A stretch of 6,010 nucleotides of DNA, taken from assembly GCA_949499045.1 (NCBI GenBank), contig CATEEE010000154.1, forward strand, positions 1-6,010. The letters run 5' to 3'. Below are positions 1-5,940 of this stretch, one piece after another; within the stretch, counting starts at the first letter, position 1; every line of letters starts with the position of its first letter. Position numbers and translations under genes: made by a program. This DNA is from Marinobacterium sp. xm-d-530. GTDB taxonomy: Bacteria; Pseudomonadota; Gammaproteobacteria; Pseudomonadales; Balneatricaceae. The notes beneath the pieces were generated by a model. The model worked only from the letters and a program-made list of their open reading frames with translations. It was not told the origin of the DNA and searched no databases.

Positions 1-1646
1 GCTAAGACTTGGTTGCTGTTAAATAACCAGACGAGAGAGCCGCCCTCTTCACTCCATGCTTTTGCATCAGAATCAAAACCGGATGAATCGACCTGAAAGG
101 TTTCCATCCATTGCCCGCTGCCCAAACGGTATGTTTCACCCTCAATGACAGCTTCTACACCGGAACCAGAGATCGATCTGAATTGATCGACACTAGGAGC
201 CAGATTTTTAAGTGAACCAGTCTCAAGAGAATGACATAGTGATTTAGAGAGTGGGTGCTCAGAGTGTGAGGCAATTGCTTTGGCAATGGCTGCGCGCTCC
301 GGTGAAGCATGCTGATGAATCAGAGACGGTTTACCTTGAGTCAGGGTACCTGTCTTATCCATAACAACACAGGTCAGATCTTGTGACCTCTGTAAGGCAT
401 CACCTTCTCGTATAAGAATACCCATCTTAGCAGCACGGCCTACACCGACCATGACCGCCATCGGGTTCGCCAGCCCTAACGCACAGGGACAGGCCACAAT
501 TAACACCGTCATGCTGGCCAATGTTGCATAAGACCAAGTTGGCTCTGGGCCAACAAACCACCAGATAGCGAACACTATTAGAGCAACCAGAATGACGACA
601 GGTACAAAAATGGAGGCTATTTTATCCGCCAACTTACCCAGTGCAGGCTTACTGTTTTGTGCTTCCCTAACGGATGCAAGGATCTGGGCCAGGCGCGTCT
701 TTTGCCCAACGTCTGTCACACGCACCAATAAAGCACCCTCCCCATTGAGGGTACCGCCAGTCACCTTATCATCAAACTGGCGCTGTATGGGCATGGATTC
801 ACCGGTCAGCATCGCTTCATCAACGAAGCTATTCCCTTCAACCACAACTGCATCAACCGGAATCGTCTGCCCTGGTAGAACACGAACAAGATCACCCGGC
901 AACAAGAGTTGAATAGAGACCTCTTTGACGTCACCATCAACCACTTTTAGAGCTGTTTTCGGTTGTAAATTCATCAGGTGACGCAAAGCTTCAGCGGTCT
1001 GGTTACGCCCCTTAGCCTCCAGTGCCTGGCCAAGCAGGATAAAGCCAATAATCATGACAGAAGCTTCAAAATAGAGATGCCTTGCCTCCACGGGTATCGC
1101 CTCTGGAACCCATTGAATAAATACCAACAATAGAGCTGAGTAAAGCCAGGCTACACCCGTTCCAAGAGCGATCAGTGTATCCATATTAAAATCGAGGCGT
1201 TTAAAGCTCTGCAGAGCCCCGCGAAAAATATGACCACCTGAGTGAAACATTACCATCGCAGAGAGCACGGCCGTGATTAAGCCATTCACTAAACCTTCTG
1301 AAGTTTCAACGGGCGGCATAAGCCCTGCCAGCATCTGCACCATCAAAAAGGCACCCAGGCCAATCGCTACCCAGGCATGAGTAAAGGTCTGTTTTAGATC
1401 TTTTTGATTTTGTTGATCACGAGCGGTCAAATCCTCTTCGTTCTCAATAAGAGATGCTCCGTAGCCCGCATTGATGATCAGTTGTTCTACGTCAGTCGTT
1501 GGCAAATCTGACTCAACCGTTGCGGTTCGATCGGCGAAGTTAATCGCAAAAGCAGAGATATCGTCCGAGGCGCTTAACGCTTTTTCAATCGATCGCACAC
1601 AGCCTGCACAACTGACTTTTGAAAGCGCATATTGATGTATCCTCAT
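1..1646 (-). CDS. copA: Copper-exporting P1B-type ATPase, CopA-like (3' end beyond window)
   Basis: Inner-membrane pump that couples ATP hydrolysis to Cu(I) export from the cytoplasm. The first 548 codons are present in one open frame; the rest lies left of the window. In order: an N-terminal HMA metal-binding domain (about 1-68) with CAGC at 13-16; membrane segments near 90-110, 118-136, 155-178 and 190-210, with a GG kink at 137-138; actuator loop TGES at 281-284; CPC metal site at 386-388 in the sixth helix; phosphorylation motif DKTGT at 430-434; HP at 464-465; and nucleotide-domain GSG at 494-496. The NMDTLIALGTG stretch (154-164) and M155, E210 and D341, which match the copper-entry residues known from Legionella CopA, favour Cu(I) over Zn/Cd. 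The GDGxND hinge and last two helices are not visible. There is one HMA domain, where E. coli CopA has two. Start ATG at 1646 has AGGAG six bases upstream. Position 394 is Asn where Thr is usual (ALGLATP). It is last in the operon, 9 bases after its neighbour. Confidence 0.95.
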   Translation of the reverse strand, partial: MRIHQYALSKVSCAGCVRSIEKALSASDDISAFAINFADRTATVESDLPTTDVEQLIINAGYGASLIENEEDLTARDQQNQKDLKQTFTHAWVAIGLGAFLMVQMLAGLMPPVETSEGLVNGLITAVLSAMVMFHSGGHIFRGALQSFKRLDFNMDTLIALGTGVAWLYSALLLVFIQWVPEAIPVEARHLYFEASVMIIGFILLGQALEAKGRNQTAEALRHLMNLQPKTALKVVDGDVKEVSIQLLLPGDLVRVLPGQTIPVDAVVVEGNSFVDEAMLTGESMPIQRQFDDKVTGGTLNGEGALLVRVTDVGQKTRLAQILASVREAQNSKPALGKLADKIASIFVPVVILVALIVFAIWWFVGPEPTWSYATLASMTVLIVACPCALGLANPMAVMVGVGRAAKMGILIREGDALQRSQDLTCVVMDKTGTLTQGKPSLIHQHASPERAAIAKAIASHSEHPLSKSLCHSLETGSLKNLAPSVDQFRSISGSGVEAVIEGETYRLGSGQWMETFQVDSSGFDSDAKAWSEEGGSLVWLFNSNQVL

Positions 1647-1652
1647 CAAACA

Positions 1653-1657
1653 CTCCT
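1653..1657 (-). promoter_or_regulatory. Shine-Dalgarno of copA overlapping the upstream stop codon
   Basis: AGGAG lies six bases before the copA ATG. Its first two bases (AG) are also the last two bases of the TAG stop codon of the YiiD_C gene at 1656-1658. The site fixes the copA start and implies that ribosomes ending the upstream gene terminate on the copA binding site. Confidence 0.8.
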
Positions 1658-2096
1658 ATCGCAACACTGCGGCATAATCACCCTGCAGTTCAAACAGTAC
1701 TTTTTCATTACCTATAGTGACACTGATCGGAAGTCGCGCACGTTGCTTCTCCTGAAAGCGCTGCCAAAACTGCTCAACAACATCGTCATCCGGAAGGCTT
1801 GCGATTGCTTCTAAGCGACCGGTAACTGGCGCCAAATAACGCTGTTCGCTTTTAGCTATCATGACATCCGCATCAATACCACGATCTCTAAGCCAGAGTG
1901 TCAACAGACACCAACCACTGAGTGTCGCAATGGAAGCGATAGAACCCGCAAAGCCAGTACCTTTATCGTTCAGATTGGGTTCAAGTGGTGCACCTAATCT
2001 AAGCTGACCGCCGGAGTATTCGATCTCATCGATCTGCATGGCCTCTGTGAGTGGAATGGCCTGATGCAGCCAGCTTAAAAAAGCCTGATCACTCAC
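1656..2096 (-). CDS. YiiD_C-domain putative thioesterase (hotdog fold), stand-alone
   Basis: A 146-residue cytoplasmic protein that matches the C-terminal thioesterase-like domain of E. coli YiiD (YiiD_C family). The family is predicted to cleave acyl-thioesters; the substrate is unknown. The family signature is visible as APLEPNLNDKGTGFAGSI (36-53), with the Asn/Asp-Lys-Gly turn leading into the central hotdog helix (about 50-70, hydrophobic and containing SGWCLLTLWL). Beta-strand-like stretches follow (about 76-100 and 122-142). E. coli YiiD carries an N-terminal GNAT acetyltransferase domain; here that domain is absent and the gene begins directly with the hotdog part. The start is GTG at 2096, backed by GGAG seven bases upstream. 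The next in-frame ATG (residue 20) would cut into the domain. It overlaps the nitroreductase gene by 8 bases, so translation is probably coupled. Family assignment is good; the physiological reaction is not known. Confidence 0.85.
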   Translation of the reverse strand: MSDQAFLSWLHQAIPLTEAMQIDEIEYSGGQLRLGAPLEPNLNDKGTGFAGSIASIATLSGWCLLTLWLRDRGIDADVMIAKSEQRYLAPVTGRLEAIASLPDDDVVEQFWQRFQEKQRARLPISVTIGNEKVLFELQGDYAAVLR

Positions 2097-2649
2097 CCAT
2101 CCACTCCGCGACGTATTGAGACTGATCAGATTCTGGCGCTTGGCGATCTCGCATCGGTTGACCTAGATAGATGAAGCCGACAATTTCTTCGTTTTCATTA
2201 AGACCCAACCCCTTCTGTACATTCGAATCGAACATCAAATCACCTGAGCGCCACATGGCACCAAGACCCTGTGCATAGGCGGCCTGGACGACTGATTGCG
2301 CGGCACAGGCGGCTGTCATCACCTGTTCGATGTTAGGCACTTTAGGGTGTTCCTGCTTCACCGCGATCGCAACTACTATCATGGGTGCTCGCAGCGGCAT
2401 ATTAAGTAAACGGTTCCGTTGCGACTCCTCAATGCCTGAATTCTTGGCTAAGGATGCATCAAGAAAGAGCTGACCTAAACGATCGAGAGCCGCCCCCTGA
2501 ATGGTTAAAAAACGGTAGGGGCGAAGCAGACCATGATCGGGCGCTCTCGAAGCCGCTTGAAACATCAACTCCAACTGTTTTGAAGTCGGTGCAGGTGCCT
2601 CTAGCATGCCGCAAGAAGTTCGTTGGGTTAACAGTTCAATTGCATCCAT
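2089..2649 (-). CDS. NAD(P)H nitroreductase family protein, YdjA-like
   Basis: A 186-residue FMN-dependent oxidoreductase of the nitroreductase superfamily, close in length and pattern to E. coli YdjA (183 residues). The family uses NAD(P)H to reduce nitro compounds or quinones in vitro; the natural substrate is unknown. Visible hallmarks are the N-terminal MDAIELLTQRTS, with Arg10 and Ser12 where YdjA binds the FMN phosphate; RAPDHGLLRPYRF (35-47), the YdjA-type version of the usual S/N-rich FMN loop; GLGAMWRSG (128-136), the second flavin-binding stretch; and IVGFIYLG (156-163) near the C terminus. A GTG at 2652 directly precedes the ATG at 2649. I chose the ATG because AAGGAG sits seven bases before it and YdjA starts with MDA. 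The gene begins 11 bases after queF ends and its stop overlaps the next gene by 8 bases. No signal peptide or membrane segment; cytoplasmic. Confidence 0.9.
   Translation of the reverse strand: MDAIELLTQRTSCGMLEAPAPTSKQLELMFQAASRAPDHGLLRPYRFLTIQGAALDRLGQLFLDASLAKNSGIEESQRNRLLNMPLRAPMIVVAIAVKQEHPKVPNIEQVMTAACAAQSVVQAAYAQGLGAMWRSGDLMFDSNVQKGLGLNENEEIVGFIYLGQPMRDRQAPESDQSQYVAEWMGE
2104..2107 (-). promoter_or_regulatory. Shine-Dalgarno supporting a GTG start
   Basis: GGAG seven bases before the GTG at 2096, inside the last codons of the nitroreductase gene. An ATG at 2098-2100 lies closer but is in the nitroreductase frame, so this site supports GTG as the YiiD_C start. Confidence 0.6.
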
Positions 2650-2656
2650 CACTGGA

Positions 2657-2662
2657 CTCCTT
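2657..2662 (-). promoter_or_regulatory. Shine-Dalgarno of the nitroreductase gene
   Basis: AAGGAG spaced seven bases from ATG 2649 and only four from GTG 2652, so it favours the ATG. The first two bases overlap the TAA stop of queF (2661-2663). Confidence 0.8.
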
Positions 2663-3485
2663 ATTGTCGACTTAAACGTAGATTCGTGGGTAGAGTGTCC
2701 TGTGTACTTCGGTAGGGGTTGATGTCCAAACCGCCGCGGCGCACATAACGCGCGTAGACCGTTAACTCTTCAGGCTGACAACGCTCTAAAATATCCATAA
2801 AGATCGTCTCTACACACTGCTCATGAAAATCGCCGTGTTCACGGTAAGAGATGAGATAACCAAGAAGGCCCTCCTCATCAATTTTGGGACCACGATAACT
2901 AATCTGAACACTTGCCCAATCTGGCTGACCTGTGACCGGGCAGTTAGATTTAAGCAGATGTGATACGAGCGTTTCAGAAACCTCATCACCTTGGCTGAAC
3001 AGTAGTTCAGGCGCAGGATCGTAGTGCGCCACGGTGATATCCAAGTCGTCAATGCAACGGCCATCAAAGGCTTCAATCTGAACTGCATCCTGAGGCGAGG
3101 TCAACGTAACCTTAACCTGACCGCCAGCCGCTTCTGATAGATCGTTAGCCATCTGATTAGCCACATCATCGGCAGAATCAAACCGACTCAGATTGTAAGA
3201 GTTCAGGTAAAGCTTAAAAGACTTTGACTCAACGATATGCGTTGAGGTTGCAGGGATATGAAACTGAGCCAGCGCAACGATCGGTTTGCCCTTTGAGTTT
3301 AGCCAACTGATCTCATAACTGTTCCAGATATCTTCCCCAAAAAATGGCAGAGTTGATCGATCAACACCACGCACTTTCCAGTTGATGTCTCGTTCTATCG
3401 GGTAAAGAAGTGATGGGTCGTACTGATTAGCGTAGACCGTCTCTTTCCCTAAAGGTGAATGGAGGACCTTTTCTGGTTCGTTCAT
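2661..3485 (-). CDS. queF: NADPH-dependent 7-cyano-7-deazaguanine (preQ0) reductase, long form
   Basis: Reduces the nitrile of preQ0 to the amine preQ1 with two NADPH, a late cytosolic step of queuosine biosynthesis; preQ1 is then inserted into tRNAs with GUN anticodons. At 274 residues this is the two-domain (tandem T-fold) YqcD type, like E. coli QueF (282), not the short Bacillus type. The signature ESKSFK is at 86-91 in the N-terminal half. The catalytic Cys is C182 in LKSNCPVTGQPDW, with the proton-donor Asp at D189. FHEQCVE (220-226) gives H221 and E222, equivalent to E. coli H229 and E230 with the same offset of eight as the Cys and Asp. All key residues are present, so it should be active. 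ATG 3485 overlaps the permease stop as TAATG. No clear Shine-Dalgarno is seen, suggesting reinitiation. No preQ1 riboswitch is possible directly upstream because that DNA is coding. Confidence 0.97.
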   Translation of the reverse strand: MNEPEKVLHSPLGKETVYANQYDPSLLYPIERDINWKVRGVDRSTLPFFGEDIWNSYEISWLNSKGKPIVALAQFHIPATSTHIVESKSFKLYLNSYNLSRFDSADDVANQMANDLSEAAGGQVKVTLTSPQDAVQIEAFDGRCIDDLDITVAHYDPAPELLFSQGDEVSETLVSHLLKSNCPVTGQPDWASVQISYRGPKIDEEGLLGYLISYREHGDFHEQCVETIFMDILERCQPEELTVYARYVRRGGLDINPYRSTQDTLPTNLRLSRQ

Positions 3486-4258
3486 TAGCTTCGAATCCCC
3501 TTACCCGTGTTTAAAAGGTGCAGCGAAAAGCCACCTAGCACGGCAATAAACAGCATGATCATACCGAACGCAAATGCAACGTTAATATCACTAACGCCCA
3601 AGATGCCATAGCGGAAAGTGTTCACCATATAGAGAATGGGGTTGAGCTGAGAGACCCCTTGCCAAAACTCAGGCAGCAGTGAAATGGAGTAAAACACGCC
3701 ACCCAAATAGGTCAAAGGCGTCAAAATAAAGGTCGGTACCACTGCAATGTCATCAAATGAATTAGCGTAGATCGCATTGATGAAACCGCCCAACGAGAAG
3801 ACGACCGCAGTCAAAAAGAGGATACTGAGGGTGACAAACGGGTGTGCCAAAGTAAGATCGGTGAAGAACAGTGACAACAGTGTGACGATAAATCCAACCG
3901 CCAAACCCCGAGCAACACCACCGATGACATAGCCAGCCAAAATGACCCAGTTTGGCACAGGAGCTACCAGAAGCTCTTCAATATTACGCTGAAATTTCGT
4001 ACCGAAGAATGATGAAACAACATTACCGTAGGAGTTGGTAATGACCGACATCATAATCAGACCCGGTACGATGAACTGCATGTAGTCGAACCCATCCATC
4101 TCGCCGATCCGGGAACCAACCAAATTACCGAAAATAATAAAGTAGAGCGTCATTGTGATCGCTGGTGGAATGAGTGTCTGTACCCAAATTCGAGTAAAGC
4201 GCCTAACCTCTTTCACCACGATCGTTGAGAAGGCGACCCATAAAAGATTTCCGTTCAT
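3485..4258 (-). CDS. yadH: ABC-2 type inner-membrane permease, YadH-like
   Basis: A 257-residue integral membrane subunit of an ABC exporter, closely resembling E. coli YadH (about 256 residues). Shared stretches I recognise include RIWVQTLIPPAITMTLYFI (23-41), GLIMMSVITNSYGNV (66-80) and FILTPLTYLGGVFYS (177-191). Six hydrophobic segments can be seen near 28-48, 60-80, 105-131, 140-165, 172-194 and 227-248, the usual ABC-2 half-transporter topology. FQRNIEELLVAPVP (89-102) is the cytosolic amphipathic segment expected to contact the ATPase. The exported substrate of YadGH is not established, so none is assigned; drug or lipid-like molecules are the family norm. Its ATG sits in an ATGA overlap with the ATPase gene, which fits obligatory co-production of the two subunits, and its stop overlaps queF by one base. 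Confidence 0.95.
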   Translation of the reverse strand: MNGNLLWVAFSTIVVKEVRRFTRIWVQTLIPPAITMTLYFIIFGNLVGSRIGEMDGFDYMQFIVPGLIMMSVITNSYGNVVSSFFGTKFQRNIEELLVAPVPNWVILAGYVIGGVARGLAVGFIVTLLSLFFTDLTLAHPFVTLSILFLTAVVFSLGGFINAIYANSFDDIAVVPTFILTPLTYLGGVFYSISLLPEFWQGVSQLNPILYMVNTFRYGILGVSDINVAFAFGMIMLFIAVLGGFSLHLLNTGKGIRS

Positions 4259-5181
4259 AGTTTAGCCCCCTTATTCTCAACCAATTCAACAAACAACTCC
4301 TCTAGACGGTTGGCCTTATTGCGCATACTCAACACAGCTATCTTTTGCGCCGTCAATTGAGTAAATACACTGTTTAAACCATGGCCTTTAGGCAGATCGA
4401 CTTCCAGGGTATGCTCATCGACTAAACGTGCTTCCAAGTCATCGAGATCGGGAAGACTCTTAAGATCTTGATCAAGATCTAGAATAAAAGTCTCGTTATT
4501 CAATTTAGCTAACAGTGATTTCATTGAGCTATTTTGGATGATTTCACCCTGATCGATGATCGCAATATTTCGGCATAACGACTCAGCCTCTTCTAGATAG
4601 TGAGTCGTCAGAATAATCGTAGTGCCCTCTTCGTTGATTTTTGTAAGAAATTCCCACATCGATCGACGCAACTCAATATCAACACCAGCAGTAGGTTCAT
4701 CCAGAATCAGCAATTTAGGATTGTGAACCAATGCACGAGCAATCATAAGACGACGCTTCATACCACCGGAGAGTTGGCGCGCACGGTTGTCACGTTTATC
4801 CCACAAACCTAAGGATTTTAAATAGTGCTCAGCGCGCTCTTTAGCAATAGAAGAGGGAATACCGTAGTAACCTGCTTGAGTGACGACGATGTCTTCCACC
4901 TTCTCAAAGAAGTTAAAGTTAAATTCCTGGGGGACTATGCCCATGCAGAGCTTTGCATTGGTCAGATCAGTATCGATATTGTGCCCAAAGACTGACACAC
5001 TCCCATTTGTTTTGTTGACCAACGATGTGACAATGCCCAGGGTGGTCGATTTGCCTGCCCCATTGGGACCTAGCAGCGCGAAAAAATCACCCTGCTTTAC
5101 ATCAAGATCGATCCCTTTCAGGGCCTTAAAGCCATTTCCATAGGTTTTTTCCAAACCACGGATTTGAAGAGCAAGTTCCAT
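4255..5181 (-). CDS. yadG: ABC exporter ATP-binding protein, YadG-like
   Basis: The 308-residue cytoplasmic ATPase that powers the adjacent permease; its length equals that of E. coli YadG. All nucleotide-binding motifs are intact: Walker A GPNGAGKST (38-46), Q-loop Gln85 in VPQEFNFN, signature LSGGM (137-141), Walker B LLILDEP (157-163), D-loop AGVD (165-168) and switch His194 in LTTHYLEE. The C-terminal 80-90 residues form the extra, less conserved domain typical of DrrA/CcmA-type export ATPases. It is the first gene of the six-gene minus-strand run, so the operon promoter should lie between 5182 and 5263. ATG 5181 has only a modest AAAGG about ten bases upstream. The substrate is unknown; function is inferred from family only. 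Confidence 0.96.
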   Translation of the reverse strand: MELALQIRGLEKTYGNGFKALKGIDLDVKQGDFFALLGPNGAGKSTTLGIVTSLVNKTNGSVSVFGHNIDTDLTNAKLCMGIVPQEFNFNFFEKVEDIVVTQAGYYGIPSSIAKERAEHYLKSLGLWDKRDNRARQLSGGMKRRLMIARALVHNPKLLILDEPTAGVDIELRRSMWEFLTKINEEGTTIILTTHYLEEAESLCRNIAIIDQGEIIQNSSMKSLLAKLNNETFILDLDQDLKSLPDLDDLEARLVDEHTLEVDLPKGHGLNSVFTQLTAQKIAVLSMRNKANRLEELFVELVENKGAKL

Positions 5182-5263
5182 TCAGTGCTAACCTTTGAGA
5201 AAATTAACTCAGTATCAAATTCATATATAAACGTAAATTATACAGACAAATAGGGACTATCCG
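5182..5263. promoter_or_regulatory. Divergent intergenic region with candidate overlapping promoters
   Basis: An 82-base AT-rich region between the divergent yadG-like operon and the small conserved gene. On the minus strand a perfect TATAAT lies at 5237-5242, giving an expected leader of about 50 bases for yadG, but no good -35 is found at 16-18 bases. On the plus strand TTAACT (5204-5209) and TATAAA (5226-5231) are spaced by 16 bases and would start transcription near 5238, before the ribosome site at 5252. An imperfect palindrome, GAG/CTC arms around an AT core, sits at 5197-5210. These are pattern matches only. Confidence 0.4.
5252..5256 (+). promoter_or_regulatory. Shine-Dalgarno supporting a TTG start
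   Basis: AGGGA ends seven bases before TTG 5264. In this frame a TAA at 5234-5236 closes the upstream side and no ATG or GTG lies between it and 5264, so this site marks TTG as the start. Confidence 0.65.
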
Positions 5264-5677
5264 TTGACCGATTTTCATCAATTTCATCTAAATCTGCTTA
5301 AGCTTGGTTACAACAATCTTATTAAGCAGCCCCCTTTTAACAGTGACGATACCCTGACTTCGGAGTCAGATGAGCTGCTTGCACTGTTTGAACAGGTTAT
5401 CGCTGCCTATGAAGAGCATGCGCCAGAAGCCTTCGCGCTGGGCCAAACCTTGATGACTCGGATCGTGGGGGCATTCCCACAACACCTCCCTCTGCTATCA
5501 CGCGACTTGCTGTGGCTATTTGGAGGTGATTGTATTCACTATCTGGGTGATGAAGAGATTGAACAGTACCAAGCACTAGACGAAGCACGATTCGAGCAAG
5601 AGTCACAAGATGCAACAATCGACTATCTTCAGCTACGAAATATGATGATTACGCCGTTAGACGATAAGAGACATTAA
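5264..5677 (+). CDS. Conserved hypothetical protein, PA2817-like
   Basis: A 137-residue acidic, soluble, probably all-helical protein with no signal peptide or membrane segment. I assign no function. The pattern RDLLWLFGGDCIHYLGDEEI (80-99) resembles the conserved core of the Pseudomonas PA2817 family as I remember it; the neighbourhood (ABC pair, queF and tRNA-Glu/Gly nearby) fits that identification. The first ATG codon is at residue 64, far inside, so the rare start TTG at 5264 is used, with AGGGA seven bases upstream. Two TAA stops in tandem end it (5675-5680). It is transcribed away from the exporter operon and faces the tRNA array, whose 3' end is 11 bases beyond. The GGDC-H core could bind a metal or another ligand, but that is speculation. 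The coding assignment is firm; the family name is less so. Confidence 0.8.
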   Translation: MTDFHQFHLNLLKLGYNNLIKQPPFNSDDTLTSESDELLALFEQVIAAYEEHAPEAFALGQTLMTRIVGAFPQHLPLLSRDLLWLFGGDCIHYLGDEEIEQYQALDEARFEQESQDATIDYLQLRNMMITPLDDKRH

Positions 5678-5688
5678 TAAGAGGAGAT

Positions 5689-5764
5689 TGGAGCGGGAAA
5701 CGAGGCTCGAACTCGCGACCTCAACCTTGGCAAGGTTGCGCTCTACCAACTGAGCTATTCCCGC
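5689..5764 (-). tRNA. tRNA-Gly (anticodon GCC), copy 1
   Basis: A 76-base tRNA gene including an encoded CCA (5689-5691). The seven-pair acceptor stem GCGGGAA/TTCCCGC is perfect, with discriminator T. The anticodon GCC is at 5729-5731, at tRNA position 34-36, in the loop CTTGCCA closed by an AACC/GGTT stem. D-arm AGCTCAGTTGGTAGAGC and T-loop TTCGAGC are canonical. It is the last gene of the array in transcription order and is identical to copy 2. Confidence 0.97.
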
Positions 5765-5769
5765 AAAAA

Positions 5770-5845
5770 TGGCGTCCCATAGGGGGTTCGAACCCCTGTT
5801 ACCGCCGTGAAAGGGCGGTGTCCTAGGCCACTAGACGAATGGGAC
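5770..5845 (-). tRNA. tRNA-Glu (anticodon UUC), copy 1
   Basis: A 76-base tRNA gene with encoded CCA (5770-5772) and discriminator G. Acceptor stem GTCCCAT pairs with ATGGGAC. The anticodon TTC is at 5809-5811 in the loop CTTTCAC on a CCGCC/GGCGG stem, and the T-loop is TTCGAAC. The sequence is very close to E. coli tRNA-Glu. Five bases separate it from the following tRNA-Gly. Confidence 0.97.
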
Positions 5846-5861
5846 GTCGTAGACAATACAT

Positions 5862-5937
5862 TGGAGCGGGAAACGAGGCTCGAACTCGCGACCTCAACCT
5901 TGGCAAGGTTGCGCTCTACCAACTGAGCTATTCCCGC
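5862..5937 (-). tRNA. tRNA-Gly (anticodon GCC), copy 2
   Basis: Base-for-base identical to the Gly gene at 5689-5764, including the encoded CCA. The anticodon is at 5902-5904. It follows the partial Glu gene by three bases and precedes Glu copy 1 by a 16-base spacer. Confidence 0.97.
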
Positions 5938-5940
5938 GGA

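Noticed and set aside
592..912. Plus-strand open frame of 106 codons
   Set aside because: It lies antisense within copA, whose minus-strand frame carries intact P-type ATPase motifs; its translation shows no recognisable domain.
2810..3088. Minus-strand open frame of 92 codons
   Set aside because: It overlaps queF in another frame across the catalytic-Cys region; queF is unquestionably the real gene.
3352..3365. Perfect 14-base palindrome centred on GATCGATC
   Set aside because: It lies inside queF, encodes ordinary residues (Val-Asp-Arg-Ser), and has no promoter nearby; most likely a by-product of codon choice.
4600..5143. Two plus-strand open frames of 70 and 87 codons opposite the ABC ATPase
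   Set aside because: They are antisense shadows of the conserved ATPase motifs, with no independent start signals or known domain.
5182..5263. Possible preQ1 riboswitch controlling the queF operon
   Set aside because: The leader is short and AT-rich, with no recognisable preQ1 aptamer stem-loop and A-rich tail or expression platform.
5397..5618. Minus-strand open frame of 73 codons
   Set aside because: It is the reverse of the conserved plus-strand protein and has no ribosome site or family resemblance that I can see.
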